Shown: positions 27,743-35,799 of the stretch, one piece after another
How positions within the stretch are numbered: the first letter of the stretch is position 1
How the letters are laid out: the number at the start of each line of letters is the position of its first letter
Assembly (NCBI GenBank): GCA_024643365.1
Contig: JAHENC010000001.1
Span: 62,001 to 126,000 of the forward strand
From: Crocinitomicaceae bacterium
GTDB lineage: Bacteria > Bacteroidota > Bacteroidia > Flavobacteriales_D > Crocinitomicaceae
DNA length: 64,000 nt
Direction: 5' to 3'
Notes under the pieces: generated by a model
The model's database searches: none
What the model saw: the letters and a program-made list of their open reading frames with translations, nothing else
Told to the model about the DNA's origin: nothing
Made by a program: the position numbers and the translations under genes

Positions 27743-28348
27743 ATGACCAGTATTTTTGTTGCCAAATTAGATTTTGGAGTGACCAATGAGCAATTAAGAC
27801 AATTGTTCGAACAACATGGTAGCGTAATCAAAGTGAATGTCGCTACTGACAGAGAAACAGGTAAATCTAGGGGCTTTGCCTTCGTTGAGATGGCCAATCG
27901 AGAGGAAGCCATGAACGCAATCAATTCCTTAAATGGACATATGATCAACGGTCGTGATATCGCCGTAAAAGAAGCAGAGCAACGTGGAGATACTCGTCCA
28001 AACAACAATCCTCGCTCAGGAAATGATTTCCAACGAACGTCTTCTCCAAGAAGCGATGACCGTAGACCAAGTTCTCCGCTAGGATCAGACGCTCCGATCA
28101 TTACTCCTCCTATTGAATCACTCAAAATGGAGCCGAGAAAAAAAGTCAATAAGGATAAAAAACCAGGAGATTCAGATTCTGACAATCGCTCTAAAAAACC
28201 AAAAATGGATGCCTACAAAAAAAGTGGTAAGGCTAACAGATTTTTTGACGATGATGACGATGATGATTTCGAAGGAGACCTGTTTTCGTTCCATAAAAAT
28301 GATGACGAAGATGATTTCGACGAGGAAGACGACGAGGATTTAGCATAG
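27743..28348 (+). CDS. RRM RNA-binding protein with long acidic tail
   Basis: 201 residues. Residues 1-80 are a single RNA-recognition motif: RNP2 IFVAKL at 4-9 and RNP1 SRGFAFVEM at about 43-51. Residues 85-170 are a disordered, Ser/Pro/Lys/Arg-rich linker. The last 35 residues are dominated by Asp and Glu, starting with seven consecutive Asp. Bacterial RRM proteins of this type are often cold-induced RNA chaperones. The acid tail after a basic linker is unusual for that family and could self-inhibit RNA binding (inference). It stands alone between two promoters. Confidence 0.9.
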   Translation: MTSIFVAKLDFGVTNEQLRQLFEQHGSVIKVNVATDRETGKSRGFAFVEMANREEAMNAINSLNGHMINGRDIAVKEAEQRGDTRPNNNPRSGNDFQRTSSPRSDDRRPSSPLGSDAPIITPPIESLKMEPRKKVNKDKKPGDSDSDNRSKKPKMDAYKKSGKANRFFDDDDDDDFEGDLFSFHKNDDEDDFDEEDDEDLA

Positions 28349-28376
28349 CAAATAACGCTATTCGGTTCTTTCGTTG

Positions 28377-28384
28377 TACCTTTG
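28377..28384 (+). promoter_or_regulatory. Promoter -7 box of the CCA/poly(A) polymerase gene
   Basis: TACCTTTG, then CGCCCC and ATG at 28391. Six-base gap predicts a leaderless or nearly leaderless mRNA. No -33 TTG. Confidence 0.6.
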
Positions 28385-28390
28385 CGCCCC

Positions 28391-29827
28391 ATGTCATCGA
28401 ATTACGCAGAAAAATTAAAACACCCCGTTTTTAAAGTTGTATCGCAGTATGCGACGGAACATGGCATTGACGCATATGTTATCGGAGGATTCGTTCGTGA
28501 CCTTGTCATGGAACGTCCTTCCAAAGATATTGACATCCTCGTCCTTGGAGATGGTCCTGAATTCGCGGAAGCCATCGCCAAAATACTTCGGGTTAAAAAA
28601 GTAAGCGTATTTAAGAACTTTGGGACCGCTCATTTCCGCTACAAAGATTTAGATGTTGAATTTGTTGGTGCACGAAAAGAATCTTACTCACGTGACTCCC
28701 GAAAACCGATAACGGAAAAGGGCACTCTTCAGGACGATCAAAATCGAAGAGACTTTACCATCAACACACTTGCAATCAAACTCAACACCGCATCTTTTGG
28801 AGAACTTGTTGATCCATTTGGTGGCGTCGAGGATATCGAGAAAGGAATCATTCGTACACCTTTAGAGCCGGAAATCACCTTCAGTGACGATCCATTACGT
28901 ATGTTGAGAGCCATTCGATTTGCTACACGTTTTGATTTTCAAATCGAACGAACATGTTTGGAGGCGATGAAAAAACAAGCCGATCGACTGGAAATCATTT
29001 CTCAAGAACGAATCACAGAAGAACTCAATAAAATCATCCTTACAGAAACCCCATCTCGCGGATTCAAATTATTGAATTCGACAGATTTATTACACCAGTT
29101 TTTTCCGGAGATGATTGCCTTACACGGCATTGAAACACGTAACGGAAAAGCTCACAAAGACAACTTCTATCACACCTTGGAAGTACTCGATAATCTTGCT
29201 CAAAATAGCGACTCATTATGGCTCCGATGGGCTGCAATACTTCACGATATTGCAAAACCACCTACTAAACGATTCGACACTGTTGCAGGCTGGACCTTTC
29301 ACGGACATGAAGAATTAGGTGCCAAGATGGTTCCCAGAATTTTTACACGTTTGCGCTTGCCATTGGACCATAAAATGAAGTACGTTCAAAAATTGGTGCG
29401 ATTACATTTACGTCCAATTTCCCTCGTAAAAGGTTCCGTAACTGATTCAGCTGTTCGACGCTTACTCAACGAAGCAGGTGACGATGTGGAAGACTTGATG
29501 TTGCTATGTAATGCAGATATCACCTCGAAAAATGAATTCAAAGTAAAACGCTACAAGAAAAACTTCGAGCTTGTTTCAGAGAAATTAAAATTAGTAGAAG
29601 AAAAAGACCGCATTCGAAATTTTCAGCCGCCTGTAAGTGGTGAGTTGATTATGCAAACATTTGAGTTAGGTCCTTGCGCCGAAATCGGTATCATCAAAGC
29701 ACATATTAAAGAAGCAATTTTGGAAGGAGCAATTGAGAATTCATACAAAGAAGCCGTATCAGAAATGCTGAGACTTGGAAAAGAATTAGGATTAACGGTG
29801 GCAAGAACTCCCCATTTGGATAAATAA
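28391..29827 (+). CDS. CCA tRNA nucleotidyltransferase / poly(A) polymerase family with HD domain
   Basis: 478 residues. Nucleotidyltransferase head with GGFVRDLVMERPSKDIDILV (the D-x-D metal site), RRDFTINTLA (nucleotide selection) and FSDDPLRMLRAIRFA. A C-terminal HD domain has HDIAKPPT. This combination is typical of the CCA-adding/PcnB superfamily; in Bacteroidota it is the likely tRNA CCA-adding enzyme, but poly(A) polymerase cannot be excluded by eye. The TTG at 28382 lies inside the promoter box, so the ATG at 28391 is used. One tRNA-Glu copy in this window lacks an encoded CCA, which agrees with a need for this enzyme. Confidence 0.9.
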   Translation: MSSNYAEKLKHPVFKVVSQYATEHGIDAYVIGGFVRDLVMERPSKDIDILVLGDGPEFAEAIAKILRVKKVSVFKNFGTAHFRYKDLDVEFVGARKESYSRDSRKPITEKGTLQDDQNRRDFTINTLAIKLNTASFGELVDPFGGVEDIEKGIIRTPLEPEITFSDDPLRMLRAIRFATRFDFQIERTCLEAMKKQADRLEIISQERITEELNKIILTETPSRGFKLLNSTDLLHQFFPEMIALHGIETRNGKAHKDNFYHTLEVLDNLAQNSDSLWLRWAAILHDIAKPPTKRFDTVAGWTFHGHEELGAKMVPRIFTRLRLPLDHKMKYVQKLVRLHLRPISLVKGSVTDSAVRRLLNEAGDDVEDLMLLCNADITSKNEFKVKRYKKNFELVSEKLKLVEEKDRIRNFQPPVSGELIMQTFELGPCAEIGIIKAHIKEAILEGAIENSYKEAVSEMLRLGKELGLTVARTPHLDK

Positions 29828-29830
29828 TAC

Positions 29831-29838
29831 TAACTTTA
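29831..29838 (+). promoter_or_regulatory. Possible promoter box of the pRiA4b ORF-3-like gene
   Basis: TAACTTTA, one mismatch to TAnnTTTG, 23 bases before the ATG at 29862. Confidence 0.4.
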
Positions 29839-29861
29839 CCTAACGTGTAAAATCAGTTAAA

Positions 29862-30422
29862 ATGCCAGGCTTAAAATTCAGAGTTTTATTGGATTCAGAT
29901 AAAAATGAAGAGGTTTTTAGAGACGTCTTGATTAGCGACGCCAGCGACTTTGAAACGTTTTATCATGCAATTATGAAATCTTTTGATTTCAAAGGAGATC
30001 AAATGGCTAGTTTTTACGTTTCCAATGAGGATTGGGACAAAGGTCATGAAATCAGTTTATTGGACATGTCTTACGACGATGATTCCATTGACTCTCCAGC
30101 AACTGTCATGAAGAATGCCGTCATCAAAGATTTCCTTGACGAACCAGATCAACGTTTTATCTTGGTATATGACTTCATGAAAATGTGGATTTTTCTCGTC
30201 GAATTGATTGGATACGATCGGAACGAACCAGAAAGTCCAGAAATGCTCCTCGCAATTGGTCATTCACCAAAAGAAGAATCAAGAGAAGCGCTTGACGAAG
30301 ATTTATTACACGAAAGTGAATCTCTATCCACTGATGATGAAGAGGACGATTTTGGCTTTGATGAATTTGATGATGACTATTCTGATGACGATTTAAGCGA
30401 CTACAACGAGTACGAATATTAG
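29862..30422 (+). CDS. pRiA4b ORF-3 fold (IS1096 passenger TnpR-like) protein with acidic tail
   Basis: 186 residues. The N-terminal 120 residues (FRVLLDSDKNEEVFRDVLI, FETFYHAIMKSFDF, FYVSNEDWDKG, FILVYDFMKMWIFLVELI) follow the plasmid pRiA4b ORF-3 fold. The family name refers to a protein carried on some transposons, but it is a common chromosomal protein in Bacteroidota and no transposon is seen here. The last 50 residues are Asp/Glu/Ser rich, like the RRM protein 1.5 kb upstream. Function unknown. One base separates it from the methyltransferase. Confidence 0.78.
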   Translation: MPGLKFRVLLDSDKNEEVFRDVLISDASDFETFYHAIMKSFDFKGDQMASFYVSNEDWDKGHEISLLDMSYDDDSIDSPATVMKNAVIKDFLDEPDQRFILVYDFMKMWIFLVELIGYDRNEPESPEMLLAIGHSPKEESREALDEDLLHESESLSTDDEEDDFGFDEFDDDYSDDDLSDYNEYEY

Positions 30423-30423
30423 T

Positions 30424-31137
30424 ATGAAAGCAGCAGAACAAGATCCAATTGGTCAAGCCATTTTGGACTACCACAAAACAAAAAAACCATTTGACATCGT
30501 CGTTTCCTCGGATTTATGTGACGATGATATTATTCCAATTGAGGTGCTATTTCGCTCCTACAACGACATGCCTGAATTAGAGAAATTGGCGATCAAACTT
30601 TGCAAAGGACAGGTACTAGATGCTGGTGCTGGAGCAGGAGTTCATGCCAATGAGCTCATCAAACGTGGACATACCGTATTTGCCATCGATTCGTCAGAAG
30701 GAGCTGTTGAATACATGAAAAGCCAAGGGATTTCAGCAAAACAAATCGACTTTGAATCGTACAATCCACCCGCAAAATTCGATACCATTTTATTATTGAT
30801 GAACGGTATTGGAATCGCTAAAAAGAAATCAAACCTATTGAGTTTCTTAAAAAATGCTGGTGAAAAATTAACCAAAGGAGGACAAATCATCTGTGATTCT
30901 TCGGATGTCAAATATTTATATGAGGATGAAGATGGATCGTATTGGATGGACTTAAATTCTGAATACTACGGTAATTTCAAATTCCAAATGCATTATAAAA
31001 AAATTAGTGGTCCAGAATTTCCTTGGTTATATGTTGATTACGATACCTTGCATGAAATTGCAAGTGAAGCAGGATTCAAATGTCAGCGGGTTTTTGATCT
31101 AGACGCGCATTTCCTTGCTCAATTAACAAAAATCTAA
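30424..31137 (+). CDS. Class I SAM-dependent methyltransferase
   Basis: 237 residues. Motif I is VLDAGAGAGVHANEL at about 65-80, followed by FAIDSSEGAVEYM (acidic residue at the end of the second strand) and FDTILLLMNGIGI. The substrate is unknown; the Cys-poor, cytoplasmic protein looks like a small-molecule or protein methyltransferase. It directly follows the pRiA4b-like gene, which suggests co-transcription. Confidence 0.88.
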   Translation: MKAAEQDPIGQAILDYHKTKKPFDIVVSSDLCDDDIIPIEVLFRSYNDMPELEKLAIKLCKGQVLDAGAGAGVHANELIKRGHTVFAIDSSEGAVEYMKSQGISAKQIDFESYNPPAKFDTILLLMNGIGIAKKKSNLLSFLKNAGEKLTKGGQIICDSSDVKYLYEDEDGSYWMDLNSEYYGNFKFQMHYKKISGPEFPWLYVDYDTLHEIASEAGFKCQRVFDLDAHFLAQLTKI

Positions 31138-31155
31138 GCTGCATTTTAATACGAA

Positions 31156-31602
31156 ATGAAAGCGATTTACATATTATCCCTCTCCCTATTCTGTGTGCTT
31201 GGCGCATGCAGTTATTCAGAAGAACAACTAACTGAATTTGATCAACGAATCGAAAAATTTACCGAAGGGAAATCTTTCCATTTAGTAAAATCAGAAAGTG
31301 GACTATACACAGAAATCTTAGAGGAAGGTACAGGACGTGAAATCCATTTAACAGATAGTATTGGCGTAAGTTATATAGGAACATTACTTTCCGGTAAAAA
31401 GTTTGATGAACAAAAAAAAACCATCTACTTACCATTACGAGGGGTAATTGACGGATGGAAAGAAGCCCTAATTGGACAAAAACAAGGAGTTAAATTAAGA
31501 ATAATTGTTCCGCCACAATTGGGATACGGCGCAGGTGGCATGGATAAAGTTCCAGCAAATGCGCCCTTGTATTTCGAATTGCGCGTTAATGACGTGAAAT
31601 AA
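31156..31602 (+). CDS. FKBP-type peptidyl-prolyl isomerase lipoprotein
   Basis: 148 residues. N-terminal lipoprotein signal with lipobox VLGAC (Cys at about 17). The FKBP domain covers about 55-148: DSIGVSYIGTLLSGKKFD, the IDGWKEALIGQKQG turn and VPPQLGYGAGG. Likely a periplasmic or outer-membrane proline isomerase assisting protein folding. One of three FKBP-containing proteins in the window. Confidence 0.92.
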   Translation: MKAIYILSLSLFCVLGACSYSEEQLTEFDQRIEKFTEGKSFHLVKSESGLYTEILEEGTGREIHLTDSIGVSYIGTLLSGKKFDEQKKTIYLPLRGVIDGWKEALIGQKQGVKLRIIVPPQLGYGAGGMDKVPANAPLYFELRVNDVK

Positions 31603-31614
31603 ATGCCGTTTTAC

Positions 31615-31644
31615 TTGTCATTATCGCCACATTGATTAATTTTG
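31615..31644 (+). promoter_or_regulatory. Promoter of sucD (TTG-N19-TAATTTTG)
   Basis: TTG at 31615-31617, 19 bases, TAATTTTG at 31637-31644. Both elements at consensus spacing. The leader to the ATG at 31670 is about 20 bases. Confidence 0.75.
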
Positions 31645-31669
31645 ACCACGCAAAAATAGAAGTAGCCTT

Positions 31670-32545
31670 ATGAGTGTTTTAGTAAATAAAAATTCCAGAG
31701 TCATTGTTCAAGGATTTACCGGTAGTGAAGGTACATTCCACGCAAGCCAAATGATCGAGTACGGAACAAATGTTGTTGGTGGTGTAACACCAGGAAAAGG
31801 TGGAAACACCCATTTGGATCGTCCAGTATTTAACACAGTTGCTGATGCTGTTTCAAGCACGCAAGCAGACACTTCCATTATCTTCGTTCCACCTGCATTT
31901 GCAGCTGACGCAATTATGGAAGCTGCAGAAGCTGGAATCAAAGTGATCGTTTGTATTACAGAAGGAATTCCTGTAAATGACATGATTAAAGCGAAAGAAT
32001 ACATTCAAGGATTCGACACACGTTTAATTGGTCCAAATTGCCCAGGGGTAATTACTGCTGGTGAGGCGAAAGTAGGTATCATGCCTGGATTCGTTTTCAA
32101 ACAAGGTAAAATTGGTATCGTCTCTAAGTCTGGTACATTAACATACGAAGCAGCGGATCAAGTTGCTAAAGCTGGAATGGGAATCACTACAGCAATCGGA
32201 ATCGGTGGAGATCCAATCATTGGAACAACTACACGCGAAGCTGTTGAGCTTTTGATGAATGACCCAGAAACAGAAGGAATCGTTATGATTGGTGAGATTG
32301 GTGGAAACCTTGAAGCAATCGCTGCGAAATGGATCAAAGAACATGGTACGAAACCAGTAGTTGGATTCATCGCGGGTGAAACTGCTCCAAAAGGAAGAAC
32401 TATGGGTCACGCAGGTGCAATTGTTGGTGGAAGCGATGATACAGCAGAAGCGAAGAAACAAATCATGCGCGAATGTGGAATTCACGTGGTAGACTCACCA
32501 GCTCAAATTGGAGCGAAAATGGCAGAAGTAATGGCAAACAAATAA
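31670..32545 (+). CDS. sucD: Succinyl-CoA synthetase subunit alpha
   Basis: 291 residues. TCA-cycle enzyme interconverting succinyl-CoA and succinate with ATP/GTP formation. [11 protein letters not shown] binds CoA; the phosphorylated His is H247 in [14 protein letters not shown] is also conserved. sucC is not adjacent, so the alpha subunit is a single-gene unit here, with its own good promoter and terminator. Confidence 0.97.
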   Translation: MSVLVNKNSRVIVQGFTGSEGTFHASQMIEYGTNVVGGVTPGKGGNTHLDRPVFNTVADAVSSTQADTSIIFVPPAFAADAIMEAAEAGIKVIVCITEGIPVNDMIKAKEYIQGFDTRLIGPNCPGVITAGEAKVGIMPGFVFKQGKIGIVSKSGTLTYEAADQVAKAGMGITTAIGIGGDPIIGTTTREAVELLMNDPETEGIVMIGEIGGNLEAIAAKWIKEHGTKPVVGFIAGETAPKGRTMGHAGAIVGGSDDTAEAKKQIMRECGIHVVDSPAQIGAKMAEVMANK

Positions 32546-32566
32546 TTGCTAAGCCACTAAATATGT

Positions 32567-32590
32567 AAAGCGCCTTAGGGCGCTTTTTTT
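32567..32590 (+). terminator. Intrinsic terminator of sucD
   Basis: Stem AAAGCGCC / GGCGCTTT, loop TTAG, followed by a run of T. Lies between sucD and the convergent porin-like gene. Confidence 0.9.
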
Positions 32591-32614
32591 ATGCCTTAAA
32601 TTTTATGAACTGAA

Positions 32615-34354
32615 TTAATTCCAAAAATCCCAAGTTAATCCAATTTTGATTTGCATGCTAGGGAAAGCATAGTTCGAAACAAACGCTGTTGTTGGCGGAA
32701 TCCAGAAACTACCAATGTTATCTACCCTTACAAAGAAACGAAACGTTTCCACTTCTAACGCTGTTGTAAAGGAAAGATTCAAGAAGCCATTAACGATTGT
32801 TGAATTGCTTTGAAGTAGATCAAATACTCCCATTTGAGGAATGAAAAGCATTTGTTGAAAAGAACTTAGGTACTGCACATCCGTTGCAAATAACATACGC
32901 AACTTTTTGGCTTTGAACACTCCGCCCTTCCAATGAACATGAAGCGAACTTTGATGCTGTGGCTGAAAATTCAAACCAGTAGAAAAATGTACCCAACGAT
33001 AGGCTGGTTTAATTTGAAGTCCTTTGTAAGTCCAAGATGCTGAAAACTGAAGGCTTTGCCCATTTCCTTCACTCGCAATCTGGTCATTTCTCCAGTTACC
33101 AGCAACGGCGTCAAAAACATACACTTTCCGAAATTGTAATGCTTGATATGCTGCTTCAAGTTGAATTGATCCAATCTTCTTTACGGCCGATACGAGAATC
33201 GAATGATTCCATTGGTTTTCAACTGTATTCAATTGATATTGCACATTATTACTCAGGTAATTTCGCTGCATTAATTCCGGTAAAGTAGAATTTATTTGAT
33301 GTTCTACATGGAGGTCTAAAAAGGAAAAAGGCAATATAAATTTACTGAAAGAAGTAAATCCTTTTGACGCCCCAAGGACATTAATGGCATCGCGGTGTAC
33401 TAACTGAAATTTGGATGCATGAAATGAAAAGTCGTTTCGCCACCATAACTCTGTCGTGTCATGGTATAAAAGGTTGTCGTGCCAATTTCGAATGCGGTAA
33501 CTCACTACACTCTGCAAATTCATCCGATTTTTATCTAGGAAGATCCCCGCTTCATTCGTTAAACTACGCTCTCGAAATCGATCCTGTGTAGAATCAACAT
33601 CCCAAAAGACATTTTGATACAAGAGTGCTAAACTGTCGAATTCCTGATAGTCCCTTTTGGACTCATAGAACTCGTGTCGTGCAAGTAATCCAAATCCATT
33701 GATGGAATCCTGATTAAAATCTAAACGATGCTGTAAACGAACAGAAGAGAGCAATTGGTCCGAATGTGCATTTTGTTTTTGAACAGACTGCAAGTTCAAG
33801 TCAATACCGAGTATTGGGACTGGACTTATTAATCCATTCGACCATGAACGAGAAACTACTTCTTTACCTGTTTGAAGATCGGCCGAATAACGTTCGCCTG
33901 TCCGTAGCATGCGTGCATTAAATTGCTGAAAGGAAAAATCATCGTTTCGTAAAAACCCGCTTCCTTTTGATTTATCAAAGTTTAGATTAACTAAAATTCC
34001 GTGTTTAAAAGCTTCTTGAAAATCAACTTTCAATCGCTGCGCACCTTGTGCACCAAAGGCATAGCTGAAGCCAAGATGAGGAAGTGCTGAGAATAGTAAT
34101 GGAATTTCCTTAACTTTTAACGCATTAAGCGTACTTCCATTCGCTGTATAAAGTTGAAAAGGAGAAAGAATCGTGGAAGAAGGGGAAATGAAAAAGGCTG
34201 ATTGAAATGCTTGAGTTGAATTCGAAATAGTATCGAGTAGTCCACCCGATCGATGAAAACTTTTTACCGTATCAACATCTTGATTGAACGCCGTTTGTCC
34301 ATAAGCAAGCATGGAAACCAATAGGAACAAACCGCACAGAAAACCTTTTTTCAT
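32615..34354 (-). CDS. Putative outer-membrane porin (Porin_10-like)
   Basis: 579 residues from the ATG at 34354, which gives a clean signal peptide (MKKGFLCGLFLLVSM, ending LAYGQ). The remaining protein is beta-rich with alternating aromatic residues and ends in an aromatic strand (GLTWDFWN), as expected for an outer-membrane barrel. Blocks such as PHLGFSYAFGAQGAQ and HGILVNLNFDKS resemble the Bacteroidota putative porin family. A longer frame to 34414 is rejected because it crosses the rpsT terminator and the promoter box. Transported substrate unknown. Confidence 0.75.
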   Translation of the reverse strand: MKKGFLCGLFLLVSMLAYGQTAFNQDVDTVKSFHRSGGLLDTISNSTQAFQSAFFISPSSTILSPFQLYTANGSTLNALKVKEIPLLFSALPHLGFSYAFGAQGAQRLKVDFQEAFKHGILVNLNFDKSKGSGFLRNDDFSFQQFNARMLRTGERYSADLQTGKEVVSRSWSNGLISPVPILGIDLNLQSVQKQNAHSDQLLSSVRLQHRLDFNQDSINGFGLLARHEFYESKRDYQEFDSLALLYQNVFWDVDSTQDRFRERSLTNEAGIFLDKNRMNLQSVVSYRIRNWHDNLLYHDTTELWWRNDFSFHASKFQLVHRDAINVLGASKGFTSFSKFILPFSFLDLHVEHQINSTLPELMQRNYLSNNVQYQLNTVENQWNHSILVSAVKKIGSIQLEAAYQALQFRKVYVFDAVAGNWRNDQIASEGNGQSLQFSASWTYKGLQIKPAYRWVHFSTGLNFQPQHQSSLHVHWKGGVFKAKKLRMLFATDVQYLSSFQQMLFIPQMGVFDLLQSNSTIVNGFLNLSFTTALEVETFRFFVRVDNIGSFWIPPTTAFVSNYAFPSMQIKIGLTWDFWN

Positions 34355-34359
34355 AAAAG

Positions 34360-34367
34360 CAAACATA
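34360..34367 (-). promoter_or_regulatory. Promoter -7 box of the porin-like gene, five bases before ATG
   Basis: TATGTTTG on the minus strand, then CTTTT and ATG. Just downstream of the rpsT terminator, so the porin gene has an independent, leaderless-type start. Confidence 0.6.
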
Positions 34368-34369
34368 AC

Positions 34370-34393
34370 AAAAAAAGGGGCTCGAGGCCCCTT
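34370..34393 (-). terminator. Intrinsic terminator of the tRNA-Glu/rpsT unit
   Basis: On the minus strand the stem AAGGGGC / GCCCCTT with a five-base loop is followed by seven T. About 20 bases after the rpsT stop. Confidence 0.9.
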
Positions 34394-34414
34394 AACAATT
34401 GGATATTTCTGCAA

Positions 34415-34666
34415 TTACATTGCGTTCACACGAACTTGCAATCCTGATTTCAAGTTTGCAGCTTTGTTCTTGTGAATAATGTTTCTTTTCGCTAATTTAT
34501 CTAACATCGTTACAACTTTTGGCAACATCGCCATTGCTTCGTTACGGTCTTTCGATTCACGTAATTTGCGTAATGCGTTACGAGTTGTTTTGTGTTGGTA
34601 TTTGTTCAATACGCGTTTTGCATCGTTTGAACGAATACGTTTGATTGCTGATTTATGGTTTGCCAT
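34415..34666 (-). CDS. rpsT: 30S ribosomal protein S20
   Basis: 83 residues, Lys/Arg rich, normal length. MANHKSAIKRIRSN is the standard S20 start, and the helical repeats (TRNALRKLRE, KNKAANLKSGL) follow. S20 binds 16S rRNA near the 5' domain. It is downstream of two tRNA-Glu genes on the same strand with about 50 bases between, no promoter box in the gap, and a shared strong terminator, so it is probably in one transcript with the tRNAs. Confidence 0.97.
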   Translation of the reverse strand: MANHKSAIKRIRSNDAKRVLNKYQHKTTRNALRKLRESKDRNEAMAMLPKVVTMLDKLAKRNIIHKNKAANLKSGLQVRVNAM

Positions 34667-34714
34667 AACTTAATTGTTAATTAAAAACGTTCTAAATTCT
34701 TTTAAAATCCTTCG

Positions 34715-34786
34715 TAGCCCATAGGAGAATCGAACTCCTGTTTCCAGGATGAAAACCTGGCGTCCTAACCACTAGACGAATGGGCC
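34715..34786 (-). tRNA. tRNA-Glu (anticodon TTC), copy 2, no encoded CCA
   Basis: 72 bases. Acceptor GGCCCAT pairs with ATGGGCT (first pair G-T), anticodon stem CCAGG/CCTGG with loop TTTTCAT (anticodon TTC), T stem AGGAG/CTCCT with loop TTCGATT. The discriminator A is followed by CGAAG, not CCA. Identical in the 72 bases to the other copy. Confidence 0.95.
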
Positions 34787-34808
34787 AAAAATTGGTCCAA
34801 AAATTTGG

Positions 34809-34880
34809 TAGCCCATAGGAGAATCGAACTCCTGTTTCCAGGATGAAAACCTGGCGTCCTAACCACTAGACGAATGGGCC
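34809..34880 (-). tRNA. tRNA-Glu (anticodon TTC), copy 1, CCA encoded
   Basis: 72 bases, same structure and sequence as copy 2, 22 bases upstream of it in transcription direction. Here the discriminator A is followed by CCAAA, so CCA is encoded by the genome. Confidence 0.95.
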
Positions 34881-34911
34881 ATAAACTAGGTTTTCCTAAT
34901 TTTTGGGATTG

Positions 34912-34941
34912 CAAATATAGTCAGAAATTCTTGAAGCGCAA
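34912..34941 (-). promoter_or_regulatory. Promoter of the tRNA-Glu/rpsT unit (TTG-N19-TATATTTG)
   Basis: On the minus strand TTG at 34941-34939, 19 bases, TATATTTG at 34919-34912. Both elements match; the start site would be about 25-30 bases before the first tRNA. Confidence 0.8.
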
Positions 34942-34958
34942 GGGCTCCTTTATTTTTT

Positions 34959-35657
34959 TTAATAATTTTCTGATTCCTCCTCGTGTTTCATTTTAAATCC
35001 AAGCCTTTTCGCCGTTTGTAATTTCAAACTTTCTCCCATCATTTGTATCTGAGCTACAGAGATTTCACTTAAATATTCAAAGGGTGGAATGTATAAATCA
35101 AACTCTAAAGCATGTGCGAAGGAAAGCTGAACAATTAATTGCAGCGCTTCGTCGCTCAACACCATATTTTGAGGATCTCTAAACATGAATCCAAGAGTTC
35201 CTTTGCCTTCAATCAAGAAATGATTTTCATGATTTAAGAACAGTCGTCCGATTAAATACCCAGCATCATCCATGCGATTTTGCAACAAAGACTCCGCTAA
35301 GAAATTGAAAATGTGGATTGTAGAAAAATAGCCATTGTTTTGATTTTGTTTGAAATATGCCGTTCCCCAAAGTGGATTATGATCAGGAAGACGAAAAACA
35401 TTTTGATGCAGATTAAAAACAAGTACATCACTACCAACATAGGCATGAATCTCAAATTTGCCTTTGTCCTGATAACTTAAGCGAATTCTTGGATCCGTAA
35501 TCGATTTTTTTAACTCGTTAATTTCCGAAATAATAATCGTTTTGAGTCGCTCAAACACCTTTTCACTATCGTCTGCGATATCTTGTTTCAATGCCGATTT
35601 GTGCATGAGTAAGTCTACTAATTGAGCACGATTTTTTTCAATTGGATCTTTTGCCAT
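34959..35657 (-). CDS. Uncharacterised cytoplasmic protein
   Basis: 232 residues from the ATG at 35657, preceded by a TAAATTTG box 17 bases away (35682-35675). No signal peptide or membrane segment. The N-terminal half has a helical stretch (KVFERLKTIIISEINELKK) followed by beta-rich blocks (GKFEIHAYVGSDVLVFNLHQ, HFLIEGKGTLGFMF). Not recognised as a known family by eye. The longer frame to 35738 would cover the promoter box. It stands alone downstream of a divergent lipid kinase gene. Confidence 0.75.
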   Translation of the reverse strand: MAKDPIEKNRAQLVDLLMHKSALKQDIADDSEKVFERLKTIIISEINELKKSITDPRIRLSYQDKGKFEIHAYVGSDVLVFNLHQNVFRLPDHNPLWGTAYFKQNQNNGYFSTIHIFNFLAESLLQNRMDDAGYLIGRLFLNHENHFLIEGKGTLGFMFRDPQNMVLSDEALQLIVQLSFAHALEFDLYIPPFEYLSEISVAQIQMMGESLKLQTAKRLGFKMKHEEESENY

Positions 35658-35674
35658 TTTCTTGGTATTTTTCT

Positions 35675-35682
35675 CAAATTTA
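35675..35682 (-). promoter_or_regulatory. Promoter -7 box of the uncharacterised gene
   Basis: TAAATTTG on the minus strand, 17 bases before the ATG at 35657. Confidence 0.5.
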
Positions 35683-35799
35683 CGCTTAATGGCATTATTT
35701 TTGAAGCTTGCGTTCAAGAAATTTTGGGTAGTTTCCAAAAAAATGACGATATTTGAACATAAGCGTATCCTGTATACACTTAATCAATGACAACAAAAC

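Noticed and set aside
29862-30422. Transposon passenger gene suggesting a mobile element
   Set aside because: There are no inverted repeats, transposase or target duplications nearby. The fold is common in Bacteroidota chromosomes, so the family name is not evidence of mobility.
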